From: Alcanivorax sp.
GTDB lineage: Bacteria > Pseudomonadota > Gammaproteobacteria > Pseudomonadales > Alcanivoracaceae
DNA length: 55,150 nt
Reading direction: 5' to 3'
Assembly (NCBI RefSeq): GCF_002726155.1
Contig: NZ_PBSH01000009.1
Location: forward strand, 1-55,150
The notes below the pieces were generated by a model, which was not told where the DNA came from, ran no database searches, and saw only the letters and a program-made list of their open reading frames with translations. This document shows positions 15,754 to 24,359 of the stretch, piece by piece. Numbering within the stretch: the stretch's first letter is position 1; each line of letters starts with the position of its first letter. The position numbers were made by a program, and so were the translations under genes.

Positions 15754-16047
15754 GTGACCGAACCGCTCATTACCATGCCCATGCGCCCCCAAACGTCCCT
15801 CGACAGCCTGCGCCGACGCCGGCAGCTAGCCATTTTCATGGCCTTGCTGGTCAGCGGCATTGTGTTCGGGCCGCTCACCCACGCGCTCTACAACGATGGC
15901 AGCGTTTTCTTTCTTATCCTCAACCTGCTGCTCTGGCTAGGCGTGGGCCGGTTTATCTACCATTTACTCGCCCCCGCAACGAAAACGGGCGGCCCAAAGG
16001 CCGCCCGCACTGCAACATCACAGGATCATAACGACAAGTATCAGTGA
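15754..16047 (+). CDS. Small membrane protein, unknown
   Basis: A protein of up to 97 residues with two hydrophobic segments (LAIFMALLVSGIVFGPLTHAL and SVFFLILNLLLWLGVGRFIYHLL) separated by a short YNDG turn, an Arg-rich N-terminus (SLRRRRQ) and a polar tail. This is a typical small inner-membrane hairpin protein with its loop in the periplasm. I do not recognise a family with confidence. The start is uncertain: GTG at 15754, ATG at 15775 or ATG at 15781; the last two keep the membrane hairpin intact and avoid overlap with the yigZ promoter region. Its 3' end overlaps the end of the convergent HlyD-family gene by 7 bases. Confidence 0.6.
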   Translation: MTEPLITMPMRPQTSLDSLRRRRQLAIFMALLVSGIVFGPLTHALYNDGSVFFLILNLLLWLGVGRFIYHLLAPATKTGGPKAARTATSQDHNDKYQ

Positions 16048-17168
16048 TCCAGATAAAGATAATGCTGCCAGCTCATCATTCTCAACAAGATCTGCCGCAT
16101 GATCGCCACGTGGTGGAAGTGCTCTGAGTACACCGCCGCCTGAGCACTTACCCCCAACGGCAACGCTTCAACGGCCTCGTTCTTCTCAATCTCGATCATT
16201 GTCAGGGTCTCGTTATCCATGCGCTGAAACGCTTCCCCACCAACCAGCTGCTGTCCTGCAGCCAGTTGCGATTCGGCGATGGTCGGCAACACCTCAACCA
16301 GTTTCGCGCTAAAGACCTGGCCCGGCAAAGATGTGAAGGTCAGCTCCGCTTCAGAGCCCGGTTGCAGCCGCAACAACGACTGCTGGCGAAACGCCGCCAC
16401 AAAACGCCGCTCTTGATCACTAACGAAGTTGGCCAGAGGTTTCAGGGGCAAAGGCACCGCCATCATCCCCGGCAATACGGCCAATTGCGTGACAAAACCA
16501 TCGGTCGGCGCCCTAATGATAGTGTTTTCCAGATTGAATCTGGCCTCTTCAAGCTGCGCTTTAACCGCAGCCACAGAGGGATCATCACCATCCACTTCAC
16601 CGCTCAGTTCTGTCTCAGCCTTGGCCAGCGCCGCTTTCGTCGCATCAAGATCGGCATTGGTGGCAACGACACGTTCACGTTGGGTATCGATCTGTTGCTT
16701 GCTGAATGCGGAGGCCGCGCCCTCGTAGCGCCGCAGAGTACGCACGGCCTGGTCCCGTTTCGCGGTTGCCTGGGCAACTTTGGCCCGCGCCTGTGCCACT
16801 GCGGCCACATTACCCTGAGCCAGTTGGCCCATGTCTGCCAATTGCGCCTCAAGTTGAGCCACGCGGGCTTCAAACCGGGTGCTGTCCAGCACCACCAGTG
16901 CCTCGCCTTTCTTCACCCGCGTGTTCGCTTTTACCGGTACATCCAGCACGCGAGCGCGCACTTCCGACACCAGTGGTGTAACCACATATACCTGGCGCAC
17001 TTTATCGGTGAACGGATGGTTATAGTTCATGAACAACACCAACCCACCGACCAACACAATGCCACCCAGAACCGCAGTAGGAACGGTCCACTTGTTCAAC
17101 GGAACCTTGAATACCTTGAAGATAAAAATACAGATAGCGGCGTAGGTAAGGAGCAATAAGGTTTCCAT
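16041..17168 (-). CDS. yiaV: HlyD-family membrane fusion protein (YiaV/YibH-like)
   Basis: A 375-residue protein with two N-terminal hydrophobic segments (~1-18 and ~28-47), then a lipoyl/barrel-sandwich half (VSEVRARVLDVPVKANTRVKKGEALVVLD), a long coiled-coil hairpin (~90-190, ARVAQLEAQLADMG ... AKAETELSGEVDGDD), a second half (IIRAPTDGFVTQLAVLPG) and a beta-barrel. This is the periplasmic adaptor design. The closest named match is YiaV, an inner-membrane HlyD-like protein that pairs with YiaW rather than with a classic efflux pump. Its start overlaps the stop of the yiaW-like gene by one base, confirming the pair. Confidence 0.82.
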   Translation of the reverse strand: METLLLLTYAAICIFIFKVFKVPLNKWTVPTAVLGGIVLVGGLVLFMNYNHPFTDKVRQVYVVTPLVSEVRARVLDVPVKANTRVKKGEALVVLDSTRFEARVAQLEAQLADMGQLAQGNVAAVAQARAKVAQATAKRDQAVRTLRRYEGAASAFSKQQIDTQRERVVATNADLDATKAALAKAETELSGEVDGDDPSVAAVKAQLEEARFNLENTIIRAPTDGFVTQLAVLPGMMAVPLPLKPLANFVSDQERRFVAAFRQQSLLRLQPGSEAELTFTSLPGQVFSAKLVEVLPTIAESQLAAGQQLVGGEAFQRMDNETLTMIEIEKNEAVEALPLGVSAQAAVYSEHFHHVAIMRQILLRMMSWQHYLYLDH

Positions 17169-17539
17169 CAGAGAGTCCCCTCCCCGCTCTGGCCTGTCTT
17201 CTGCGCCAGTGCCTGCTCAAGCCGAGCTAACCGCTCGGACTGGGCGTCCAGTTTTTCCTGTAGCGCAGCCAACTGGGCTTCATCGGTGCGTTGATTTTCT
17301 TCTATCTGCTGAAACCCCCAACCTCGCTCAGGTCGATAGAGCGTGGCCCAGATCCATAAAAACGGCCACATCACATGCAAGGTGAAAAGACTGACCCAGC
17401 CCGCCACGTGGATCGCATCCTGGTGGGGATGGTTACGGCTTTTGGCAATGTCGTAAGGGATATCGTGAATGGCGATGATGCCGTAAAACAGCACCAACGC
17501 CACAAAAAACAGCAGGCCCAGGGCCACATAACTCAACAT
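17168..17539 (-). CDS. yiaW: DUF3302 inner-membrane protein (YiaW-like)
   Basis: A 123-residue protein with two membrane helices (LSYVALGLLFFVALVLFYGI and GWVSLFTLHVMWPFLWIWATL) joined by a conserved cytoplasmic loop (HDIPYDIAKSRNHPHQDAIH), then YRPERGWG and a C-terminal coiled coil. It matches E. coli YiaW closely over the membrane part. Partner of the downstream HlyD-family protein; the pair has been linked to envelope or drug-sensitivity phenotypes, but no reaction is established. The start at 17539 (MLSYVALG) was chosen for family length and an AGGA site upstream; an in-frame start at 17584 would add 15 polar residues. Confidence 0.85.
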   Translation of the reverse strand: MLSYVALGLLFFVALVLFYGIIAIHDIPYDIAKSRNHPHQDAIHVAGWVSLFTLHVMWPFLWIWATLYRPERGWGFQQIEENQRTDEAQLAALQEKLDAQSERLARLEQALAQKTGQSGEGTL

Positions 17540-17611
17540 TCCGGCCGTCCTTTTTTCGTTATGAACGCGGCCCCTTCCGGCCACCCGTGCTAATGCTAGC
17601 AGATATCCGTG

Positions 17612-18427
17612 TTACAGATCCTGGCCACAACCGCTGTACAAGGTACTGTTGCGAGTCACTTTCACTTGATAGGGAAAGGCTTCACCACTCATCACGTCTT
17701 CACAGTCCTGCTCACTGATTTCCACTTTCAGGGCACCGGTCTCCGTGGTAGCCATGTAAATAGTTTCCGCGCCCTCGGTTTTGGCACCCGGGTTCGGGGT
17801 CGTCATGCTGCTATTGCCGTAGTCCCACACGAAGACCAGCCGCTCCTCCGGGTAAACCGCCAAGTGCCAACCCGGTTCGTTACCGGTAGCCCAGAAACTG
17901 GCCCCATCCGCTTTAGCTTGTGCTTTATCGGTGACGGGTTGGGCTGATGCACTGTCTGCTACACGCTCCAGCATCACGGTAATATTCCGGTTCGCTTCCT
18001 TGTCGCCAAGCTCCACTGTGTGGCGCTGAGTGGTCGTCCAGAGCAAACGCCCATCACCATCACGAATCTCCGCACGCACTGCATACGCCATCGGATGATC
18101 GTTATCGGCAAAGGACTTGTCATAGCGCAATGCGAAAGGCACCGGCACATTGCCCGGGTTATCAATCTGCTGTTCAGCGATCATTCTGGCCGGAGCATCC
18201 ATTCGGGATACATCTGCCAACGTGACCGTCACTGTTGCTTGCGGTGGCATTGCCATCCGCTCGCGATACATGACCTTCCCGGCGAGCACTCGCTGTTGGG
18301 CGTTTTCCTGTTTCGCCCGATCATCCGGCAAACCTTGCGCATCCGATTCTGGCTGATCACAACCGGCAAGGGCCAAAGCAGCCCCAAGCAACAATGAAGA
18401 AAAGAGAGCATGGGTTCTGGTCATCAT
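17612..18427 (-). CDS. YbaY-type lipoprotein with C-terminal COG3650-like domain
   Basis: A 271-residue lipoprotein. The signal ends in lipobox LAGC (LLLGAALALAGCDQ); Asp after the Cys is the classic inner-membrane retention signal. Residues ~50-160 have the YbaY/YscW beta-sandwich pattern (VLAGKVMYRERMAMPPQATVTVTLADVS ... PFALRYDKSF ... YAVRAEIRDGDGRLLWTTT). The C-terminal third (FWATGNEPGWHLAVYPEERLVFVWDYGN, and Cys pair in SEQDCEDVMSG / YSGCGQDL) matches the COG3650 domain often fused to such proteins. Start at 18427 has GAGGA 7-8 bases upstream; the open frame continues to 18517 without a ribosome site. Role unknown. Confidence 0.78.
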   Translation of the reverse strand: MMTRTHALFSSLLLGAALALAGCDQPESDAQGLPDDRAKQENAQQRVLAGKVMYRERMAMPPQATVTVTLADVSRMDAPARMIAEQQIDNPGNVPVPFALRYDKSFADNDHPMAYAVRAEIRDGDGRLLWTTTQRHTVELGDKEANRNITVMLERVADSASAQPVTDKAQAKADGASFWATGNEPGWHLAVYPEERLVFVWDYGNSSMTTPNPGAKTEGAETIYMATTETGALKVEISEQDCEDVMSGEAFPYQVKVTRNSTLYSGCGQDL

Positions 18428-18521
18428 GGGCGTGTCCTCAAGTTGGGCTTTATCATCAGACTCAACGGCAGAAGCCCGGTTCCACCGCTTTTCACACCAG
18501 TAAAACGAAGCGAGCACAAAA

Positions 18522-18541
18522 AAGCAGCCCTCAGGCTGCTT
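18522..18541 (-). terminator. Terminator of ohr
   Basis: On the minus strand AAGCAGCC, loop TGAG, GGCTGCTT followed by further T, about 50 bases after the ohr stop. It separates ohr from the lipoprotein gene downstream. Confidence 0.85.
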
Positions 18542-18593
18542 CTTTTACGCTTTATTGAAAACACCTACGCAAGCAGGCGCTTTCAGAGGCGTC

Positions 18594-19022
18594 CTAGACC
18601 GTCACCACCAGCTCCACATCAATGTTACCGCGAGTGGCATTGGAGTACGGGCAAACCTGATGTGCATTTTCCACCAGGGCCTGCGCTTCGTTTTTTTCCA
18701 GGCCCGGAATATGGACATTGAGTGTCGCTTGAATGCCGAAGCCGCCACCCAGCGGGCCAATGCCGACCTGCCCGGTAATCGCCGTGTCCTCCGGCAATGC
18801 GACCTTGGCCTTCCCGGCAACCAGCTTCAAGGCGCCGAGAAAACAGGCGGAATAGCCCGCCGCAAACAACTGCTCCGGGTTTGTGCCTTCACCGCCTGAA
18901 CCGCCCAACGCCTTCGGGGTGGCAAGCTTCACACTCAACTGGCCATCATCACTGTTGGCCTTGCCATCTCGACCGCCGGTCGCTGTGGCTGTCGCTTCGT
19001 ACAATACTTTTTCCAAGCTCAT
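18594..19022 (-). CDS. ohr: Organic hydroperoxide resistance protein Ohr
   Basis: A 142-residue Ohr/OsmC-fold peroxidase that reduces organic hydroperoxides with two Cys, Cys60 ([10 protein letters not shown]) and Cys124 ([14 protein letters not shown]). The [11 protein letters not shown] motif is that of Ohr rather than OsmC. Lipoyl-dependent reduction is the known mechanism of the family. The third of three consecutive ATG codons (19022) is taken as start because AAGGAG then sits at the right distance and the protein begins MSLEKVLY as relatives do. An OhrR-type palindrome lies just upstream, and ohrR itself follows upstream in the same direction. Oxidant induction through OhrR is expected. 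Confidence 0.95.
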   Translation of the reverse strand: MSLEKVLYEATATATGGRDGKANSDDGQLSVKLATPKALGGSGGEGTNPEQLFAAGYSACFLGALKLVAGKAKVALPEDTAITGQVGIGPLGGGFGIQATLNVHIPGLEKNEAQALVENAHQVCPYSNATRGNIDVELVVTV

Positions 19023-19044
19023 CATCATTCTCCTTTCACTTAAA

Positions 19045-19070
19045 GTGCACTATTAAATAGTGCACTATTT
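19045..19070. promoter_or_regulatory. OhrR operator upstream of ohr
   Basis: Two overlapping palindromes: GTGCACTATT-A-AATAGTGCAC (19045-19065) and AAATAGTGCACTATTT (19055-19070). The 16-bp one recurs with one change upstream of ohrR. Position just before the ohr start fits repression. Confidence 0.75.
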
Positions 19071-19121
19071 ATTTGTCAGTAAAAAAAATACCAAAAATAT
19101 TACCCAATGAATTTTGCCAAC

Positions 19122-19583
19122 CTAGTTCAGGTCGCTACTCGCCAGGCGGCGACGCAATGAATGCAAGTCATTGCGCAACTGCAGCAATTGGTCAGGCTCA
19201 CACTGGGTAGAGCAGAGTACGGCTTCAGGAACGGCCTCGGCCGATTTCCGCAGTTTCTTGCCCTGCCCGGTCAGACGTATCTCCACCTGCCTTTCATCCG
19301 CCCGGGAGCGAGCACGCTTCACCAACTCGGCGCTCTCCAGACGCTTCAACAGGGGTGTCAGCGTGGCGGAATCCAGATACAGGCGATCGCCGATTTCCGA
19401 CACGGACTGACCATCTTTCTCCCACAGCACCATCATCACCAAGTATTGGGGGTACGTCAGCCCAAGCGTCTTCAGCAGCTTGCGGTAGACCTTGTTCATC
19501 GCCAACTGGGCGGAATACAGGGCAAAACAGACCTGCATATCCAGATCGAGCAGTGAATTTTCTGATTTAGCGTCGTCACTCAT
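19122..19583 (-). CDS. ohrR: MarR-family peroxide sensor OhrR
   Basis: A 153-residue winged-helix repressor. LDLDMQVCFALYSA places the sensing Cys at residue 19, the OhrR hallmark. The MarR DNA-binding region is YPQYLVMMVLWEKDGQSVSEIGDRLYLDSATLTPLLKRLE with wing RARSRADERQVEIRLT. Two C-terminal Cys (Cys124 and Cys128 in LCSTQCEP) indicate the 2-Cys type, in which oxidised Cys19 forms a disulfide with a C-terminal Cys and releases DNA. It is upstream of ohr on the same strand, with an operator before each gene, so autoregulation is likely. Confidence 0.93.
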   Translation of the reverse strand: MSDDAKSENSLLDLDMQVCFALYSAQLAMNKVYRKLLKTLGLTYPQYLVMMVLWEKDGQSVSEIGDRLYLDSATLTPLLKRLESAELVKRARSRADERQVEIRLTGQGKKLRKSAEAVPEAVLCSTQCEPDQLLQLRNDLHSLRRRLASSDLN

Positions 19584-19594
19584 AGCGCCATAAT

Positions 19595-19610
19595 AAATAG
19601 CGCACTATTT
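19595..19610. promoter_or_regulatory. OhrR operator upstream of ohrR
   Basis: AAATAGCGCACTATTT, a 16-bp imperfect palindrome, 12 bases before the ohrR start. It differs from the ohr operator palindrome at one base. Confidence 0.7.
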
Positions 19611-19654
19611 AATTGCAAGCTTCCCAAGAAATCATCATTTACCCAGCGTGAGGC

Positions 19655-19846
19655 TACTGGGCGCCTGAACGCCAAGGCGCCTAACGCCTTTATCAAGACA
19701 CGCTCTTCGACTTTCTCTCGCTGAAAAACCGTTGGCAGGGAATTATTGTTCGTCCCTCCAGAGGAAACGCCTACAGCGGCGTTGGAGCAGGTTTTTTCCT
19801 GTTTGTGTGGTTTTCTCGTTTGGCGTTCGACGTTGAGCGTCATGCA
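19655..19846. repeat. Repeat-filled gap between ohrR and the porin gene
   Basis: The 421-base gap 19584-20004 has no convincing gene. It holds a 7/8-base-period arm (CGCCTGAA, CGCCAAGG; ~19662-19688) and an inverted partner with strict heptads TTTGGCG (19819-19825) and TTCGACG (19826-19832); GAACGCCAA and TTGGCGTTC are exact reverse complements. Between them at 19749-19781 lies a copy of the TTCGTCCCTC-AGAGGAA-CCTACAGCGGC repeat also found near 52109-52366. Porin terminators occupy the right end. Confidence 0.5.
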
Positions 19847-19918
19847 AAGTGCGAGAGGTTCGCGGCAATCCTGTTAAAAGACTAGAACGTATTTTTCACT
19901 CTAATCCGCGATGAACTC

Positions 19919-19943
19919 AAAAAAAGCCCGCCAAAAGGCGGGC
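19919..19943 (-). terminator. Terminator of the porin gene
   Basis: On the minus strand GCCCGCC, TTTT loop, GGCGGGC, then seven T. It is the strongest terminator downstream of the porin gene. Confidence 0.88.
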
Positions 19944-19971
19944 AACTGTTACTTGCGTCGAGGAACATCTA

Positions 19972-20002
19972 CTCAGGCAGTCGATGCTGCCTGAGCTTTT
20001 TT
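19972..20002 (+). terminator. Second hairpin after the porin gene
   Basis: CTCAGGCAG, loop TCGATG, CTGCCTGAG, with a T run on the plus side. It begins 10 bases past the porin stop. It would stop plus-strand transcripts; on the minus strand it may protect the porin mRNA end. Confidence 0.6.
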
Positions 20003-20004
20003 CT

Positions 20005-21009
20005 TTAGAACTTGTGTTCCATACCGATACCGAAGATGGTTTCTTCGGTGTCAGCCAGATCAAACTCAAGCTGCGTACCGTAAGCGTAGACTTTGCTGGC
20101 TTTGGCCAGTTTGTAGTCTGCACCCAGGCTTACCTGAGTCGCTTCTTCGTCGGATACGTCACCTTCAGTCATGCCGTACTGGGCTTTCAGCTTCACGCGA
20201 TCAATCTTGAAAGCACCGCTCAGGATGTAGGAGGTTTCTTCGCCGTCCGCTTCAGTTTCTTCAGCAGTCTGGAACAGTGCGCCGATTTCGAAGTTGCCCG
20301 GCTTCAGACCAAGAGCTACACGAGTGATGTCGATGGCCGGGCTGGTACCGGTTTCATCGGTGATCAGCTCGTCGGTCATGTCCGCATCGTGAGAGATGGC
20401 ACCGTAGAACATGTCTTTTTCAGCAACCAGAGACACGGAGATGGTGTCCGCCAGGCCAGTTTCCGGATCGCCGTCGCCGTCGATGTCGTTGTTTTCTGCA
20501 GGAATGAATGCAGCGTTCAGGGTTACGAGGTCACCCAGGGCAGGAGTGCTGTACTGAATGATGTTGGAAACCCGGTTTTCGCCAGACAGAACGTTCTTGA
20601 TATCGCCACCGATATCATTGAACTGGTCAATCTTGCCCTGGGCTTTCTTGGTGGGGGTATCGAATTTACCCGCCTTCAGGGTACCGAAGCCGCCTTTCAA
20701 ACCACCGTAGATGTTACGTTGGGTGAAGGTCTGGCCGCTTTTGTCGCCGTCGTCTACGCTGATTTCAAATTCAGCCTGGTAAATGGCTTTCAGGCCAGCT
20801 ACGTCCAGATCGAAATCACCTTTAACACCCAGACGAGAAGCATTGCTGTTCAGCTCCCATGCGTCGTCGCTGGGGTTCACACCATCGTCGAACTCGGCGT
20901 TTTCCAGGGAAACGTTCACTTTACCGTAAACAGTCGGGCCATCGGCCAGGGCCAGGCCAGGCATGGCTACGGCAGCCCCCACAGCGATCGCAAGCAAATT
21001 CTTCTTCAT
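20005..21009 (-). CDS. Outer-membrane porin (Gram-negative trimeric type)
   Basis: A 334-residue porin. The signal peptide is residues 1-~22 (AMPGLALA before DGPTVYGK). The mature protein opens with the family strand VYGKVNVSLENAEF, has RLGVKGDFDLD and FTQRNIYGGLKGGFGTLKAGKFDTPTK, and ends in GIGMEHKF with the terminal Phe needed for barrel assembly. Alternating polar/apolar strands suggest a 16-strand barrel. It is strongly acidic with many Asp/Glu loops (NDIDGDGDPETGLAD), common in marine species, and would favour cations. Solute preference is not readable. Codon use is strict, as for highly expressed genes, and two terminators follow, fitting an abundant protein. Confidence 0.9.
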   Translation of the reverse strand: MKKNLLAIAVGAAVAMPGLALADGPTVYGKVNVSLENAEFDDGVNPSDDAWELNSNASRLGVKGDFDLDVAGLKAIYQAEFEISVDDGDKSGQTFTQRNIYGGLKGGFGTLKAGKFDTPTKKAQGKIDQFNDIGGDIKNVLSGENRVSNIIQYSTPALGDLVTLNAAFIPAENNDIDGDGDPETGLADTISVSLVAEKDMFYGAISHDADMTDELITDETGTSPAIDITRVALGLKPGNFEIGALFQTAEETEADGEETSYILSGAFKIDRVKLKAQYGMTEGDVSDEEATQVSLGADYKLAKASKVYAYGTQLEFDLADTEETIFGIGMEHKF

Positions 21010-21186
21010 TCCAACACTCCTTCAATCAGGCAATATTTTGTATGCAAAGTAACAGCGTGACTGAAACCCCAACCAAGCGAGGTAACGTTTACTGCTTGGT
21101 GGCGCAGTATGGGGAGAGTGGATGACTGAAAAGTTTCTCTTATGTGAAGTTTTTATTTCACAGGAACAAGGAGGGGTTATTGAAGG

Positions 21187-21969
21187 TCAATCTGCAGATT
21201 TTTTCGCTTGTTTCCAGGCGGTTTCCAACGCGTTTTCATCTAATAATTTCAAAGAGTTGGGCTGCTGTCGCTCCATGGTGCGAAAGCGACGTTCAAACTT
21301 GTTGGTTGCTCGGCGAAGCGCTTGTTCCGGGTCGATTTTCAGGTGGCGGGACAGGTTTACAAGGGTAAAAAGCACATCGCCGAACTCATCTTCTATGGCC
21401 TCTTTGTGACCATTTGAGAGTGCTTCGTCCAGCTCCGCCAGCTCCCGGTCAACCTGTTCACGCACGGGTTCCGGTGCCTGCCAGTCAAAGCCAATCTTGG
21501 CGGCTTTCTTCTGAACCTTGCCGGCCCGTTGCAGTGCGGGCAGGCCCTCCGGTACGCCATCAATGGCGCTGGAGTGTTCGCGCCCCTTGCGGGCGCGTTC
21601 CTGTTGCTTGATCTGTTCCCAGTTAGCCTTTACCGCCTGCTCATCACCCGCTTCGGTATCCGCAAAGACATGAGGGTGGCGCCGTACCATCTTGTCACAC
21701 AGCACCTGAACCACTTCATTGAAATCAAACAGCCCCTGCTCTCGCGCCATTTGCGAATGGAAAACCACTTGCAGCAACAGGTCGCCCAACTCTTCCTTCA
21801 ATTCCGGATAGTCCCGCTGGGCAATGGCCTCGGCCACTTCGAAGGCTTCTTCAATGGTATAAGGCGCAATGGAATCGAAGTCCTGCTTGATGTCCCAAGG
21901 GCAGCCGGTTTCCGGGTCGCGCAGGCGGGACATGATGGAGAGGAGAGATTCGATGGGAGTTGTAGACAT
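21187..21969 (-). CDS. mazG: Nucleoside triphosphate pyrophosphohydrolase MazG
   Basis: A 260-residue enzyme that cleaves NTPs to NMP and pyrophosphate and, in E. coli, lowers ppGpp-related stress under starvation. Two MazG all-alpha domains are visible: the first with CPWDIKQDFDSIAPYTIEEAFEVAEAI and ELKEELGDLLLQVVFHSQMA (metal-binding EExxE/ExxD), the second with DELDEALSNGHKEAIEDEFGDVLFTLVNLSRHL near the C-terminus. Start at 21969 is preceded by AGGGG at 5-6 bases; an upstream Met at 21993 has no ribosome site. It lies downstream of relA in the same direction, separated by an AT-rich repeat element; the relA-mazG link is conserved in gammaproteobacteria. Confidence 0.93.
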   Translation of the reverse strand: MSTTPIESLLSIMSRLRDPETGCPWDIKQDFDSIAPYTIEEAFEVAEAIAQRDYPELKEELGDLLLQVVFHSQMAREQGLFDFNEVVQVLCDKMVRRHPHVFADTEAGDEQAVKANWEQIKQQERARKGREHSSAIDGVPEGLPALQRAGKVQKKAAKIGFDWQAPEPVREQVDRELAELDEALSNGHKEAIEDEFGDVLFTLVNLSRHLKIDPEQALRRATNKFERRFRTMERQQPNSLKLLDENALETAWKQAKKSAD

Positions 21970-22018
21970 GCTTTCCCCTGCTGATAGTGGCATGGCTTGC
22001 GAATCATGCAGAACCGGA

Positions 22019-22108
22019 ATGAATAATTAATAACGAAAGGCAAAATTCTTGGCGCGGGCATGCCCTTCGGTTTTCGTTATTAACTATTCATTATTAATTA
22101 TTAATTGC
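22019..22108. repeat. AT-rich inverted-repeat element, copy 2
   Basis: Left arm ATGAATAATTAATAACGAAA (22019-22038); right arm with heptads TCGTTAT (22074-22080), TAACTAT (22081-22087) and three more to 22108. The reverse complement of the right arm matches the left at about 20 of 22 bases. The ~35-base core contains GGGCATGCCC. It fills the relA-mazG gap and touches the relA stop. Confidence 0.75.
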
Positions 22109-24348
22109 TATTTCTTGTAGCGCCGCACTTCCAACACACCTTTCAGTTGATCCATCTTGGCAAGCACCTTGCCCAGGTTCCCCAGGGTGGCGATCTCCAG
22201 GGTGAGCAGCATGGTGGCGGTGTTATCATCCTGATGGGACTGGGTATGCACGGCGGTCACGTTGACCTTTTCATTGGCCAGCACGGCAATCACATCCTTG
22301 AGCAGGCCCTGACGATCCCAGGCGCGCAGGAACACATCCACCGGATAGGTAATCCGGTCGGCTTCGCCCCAGGTCACTTCGATTACCCGGTTAGGGTCAT
22401 CGCCCTGCATGGCCAGCAACTTCTCACAGTCGGCTCGGTGAACGGTAACGCCCCGCCCCTGGGTAATAAAACCCATGACCTGATCGCCCGGCACCGGCTG
22501 GCAGCAGCCGGCCATATGAGTGAGCAGATTCCCCACCCCATGAATGGTGATATCGCCGCTGGTGGAGGCTTTCGGCTTGGCCGGAACGAACTCCATTTCC
22601 TGCTGGTTATGGTCCGGCTGCAGGGCCTGCACCTGATTGACCACATGCCCCGGGCGCAGGTCGCCCGCACCCAACGACGCCAATACATCGTCACCGGTTT
22701 TCAGATTGAGGTGCGGCGCCAGGGTATCCAGATCCACTTTTTCCAGCGCCAGCCGCGACATCTCCTTTTCCAGGATGGTCCGGCCCTGAACGATATGCAC
22801 ATCACGATCCTGACGTTTGAACCATTGCTGGATTCTCGCCCGGGCGGATGACGTGGCCACATAGCCCAATGACGGGGTCAGCCAGTCACGGCTGGGGCCG
22901 CCTTCCTTGGTGGTGAGGATAGTGACCTGCTCACCGGTATTGAGGCTGTAGTTCAACGGCACGATTTGACCGTTCACCTTGGCGCCCCGGCAGCGATGCC
23001 CTACTTCGGTATGGATGTGATAGGCGAAATCCACCGGCGTGGCCCCCGCTTCCAGATCTACCACATGGCCTTCCGGGGTGAAAACATACACCCGGTCGCT
23101 GACCAGGCCGTGGCGCAGCTCGTCGACCATGGCATCCGGACTGTCGTCACCAAGCTCTTCGTGCCATTCGAGCACCTGACGCAGCCAGGTAATCCGTTGC
23201 TCGTAATCGGTAACACCACTTTTGCCTTTCTTGGCGCCTTCCTTGTAGCGCCAATGGGCACAGACACCCAGCTCCGCTTCTTCATGCATATCGAAGGTAC
23301 GAATTTGTACCTCCAGCATCTTGCGTTCCGGACCTACCACCGCCGTATGCAGGCTCTGGTAACCATTGCCCTTGGGGCTGGCGATGTAATCGTCGAATTC
23401 CTTGGGCACGTGTTGCCACAGAGAATGCACAACACCCAGCGCGGCATAGCAGTCGCGCACTTGCGGCACCAGAATACGCACCGCACGCACGTCATAGACT
23501 TCACCGAAGTCCAGGTGCTTTTTCTGCATTTTCCGCCAGATGCTGTAAATGTGCTTGGCGCGCCCATTGACCTCGGCGCCACTGATACCGTTCTTTTCCA
23601 GATAGCCGCGTAAGTGCTCCAGCACATTATCAATGTACTCTTCACGTACCAGACGCTTCTCATCCAGCAGCTTGGCAATTTTCTTGTAGGCGCCCGGTTG
23701 CAGGTAACGGAAGGACAGATCCTCCAGCTCCCACTTCAACTGGCCAACACCCAGCCGGTGAGCCAGCGGCGCGTAGATATCGAAGATTTCCTGGGCCACC
23801 TTGCGCTGGCGCTCCGGCTCCGACTCCTTGACCGCACGAATGATCACCGTTCGTTCCGCAAGCTTGACCAGGGCGACGCGCACGTCGTCGACCATGGCCA
23901 CCAGCATCTTGCGCATGTTATCCAGCTGACCATCCTGCTGGCCCAGTACGGCCTTGCGGGTGGGGTTGAGCGAGGTACTGATCGCCGCCATGCGCAGCAC
24001 GCCTTCGATCAGGTTGGCCACATCCGGGCCGAATTCCTTTTCCACTTCCAGCAAGGTGATTTGCCCTTCCCGGACTGCCCGGTAAAGGATAGCCGCAGGA
24101 AGAATATCGCTGTCGGCTCCCAGGTCCACCAGCACTTCGCCCATTTCCAGGCCGATATCCAGGCACCCTTTGCCGTAAGGCCATACCCGACCCGCAGCTT
24201 CACCGGCAAGCTGACATTGCTCAGCGCGTTCGCAGGCCTGTTCCAGCAATGCCCGCTCGCGGACAGGTGCACGGTTTTCCAACTGCGTTATCCAGTCACG
24301 CCAGTGAACTATGGAACCTTCTGAGGGCTGTCGCCTTACCGTTACCAT
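22108..24348 (-). CDS. relA: GTP pyrophosphokinase RelA
   Basis: A 746-residue ribosome-associated (p)ppGpp synthetase of the stringent response. The N-terminal pseudo-hydrolase region lacks the HD motif (ILYRAVREGQI where SpoT has HDVIED), so it is RelA, not a bifunctional enzyme. The synthetase domain shows FGEVYDVRAVRILVPQVRDCYAALGVVH, FDDYIASPKGNGYQSLHTAV and VQIRTFDMHEEAELGVCAHWRYKEG. TGS (VYVFTPEGHVVDLEAGATPVDFAYHIH), a zinc-finger-like stretch (HMAGCCQPVPGDQVMGFI) and a C-terminal ACT domain follow. It is in a minus-strand run with rlmD (11 bases upstream) and mazG. Confidence 0.96.
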   Translation of the reverse strand: MVTVRRQPSEGSIVHWRDWITQLENRAPVRERALLEQACERAEQCQLAGEAAGRVWPYGKGCLDIGLEMGEVLVDLGADSDILPAAILYRAVREGQITLLEVEKEFGPDVANLIEGVLRMAAISTSLNPTRKAVLGQQDGQLDNMRKMLVAMVDDVRVALVKLAERTVIIRAVKESEPERQRKVAQEIFDIYAPLAHRLGVGQLKWELEDLSFRYLQPGAYKKIAKLLDEKRLVREEYIDNVLEHLRGYLEKNGISGAEVNGRAKHIYSIWRKMQKKHLDFGEVYDVRAVRILVPQVRDCYAALGVVHSLWQHVPKEFDDYIASPKGNGYQSLHTAVVGPERKMLEVQIRTFDMHEEAELGVCAHWRYKEGAKKGKSGVTDYEQRITWLRQVLEWHEELGDDSPDAMVDELRHGLVSDRVYVFTPEGHVVDLEAGATPVDFAYHIHTEVGHRCRGAKVNGQIVPLNYSLNTGEQVTILTTKEGGPSRDWLTPSLGYVATSSARARIQQWFKRQDRDVHIVQGRTILEKEMSRLALEKVDLDTLAPHLNLKTGDDVLASLGAGDLRPGHVVNQVQALQPDHNQQEMEFVPAKPKASTSGDITIHGVGNLLTHMAGCCQPVPGDQVMGFITQGRGVTVHRADCEKLLAMQGDDPNRVIEVTWGEADRITYPVDVFLRAWDRQGLLKDVIAVLANEKVNVTAVHTQSHQDDNTATMLLTLEIATLGNLGKVLAKMDQLKGVLEVRRYKK

Positions 24349-24359
24349 GGCAGAACCTG

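Noticed and set aside
19984..21060. A 358-codon plus-strand frame opposite the porin gene
   Set aside because: Long antisense frames are common opposite genes with strict codon use. The porin on the minus strand has a signal peptide, terminal Phe and terminators; the opposite frame has no ribosome site.
22108..24348. Bifunctional SpoT-type enzyme
   Set aside because: The hydrolase HD motif is missing in the N-terminal domain, so this is the synthetase-only RelA.
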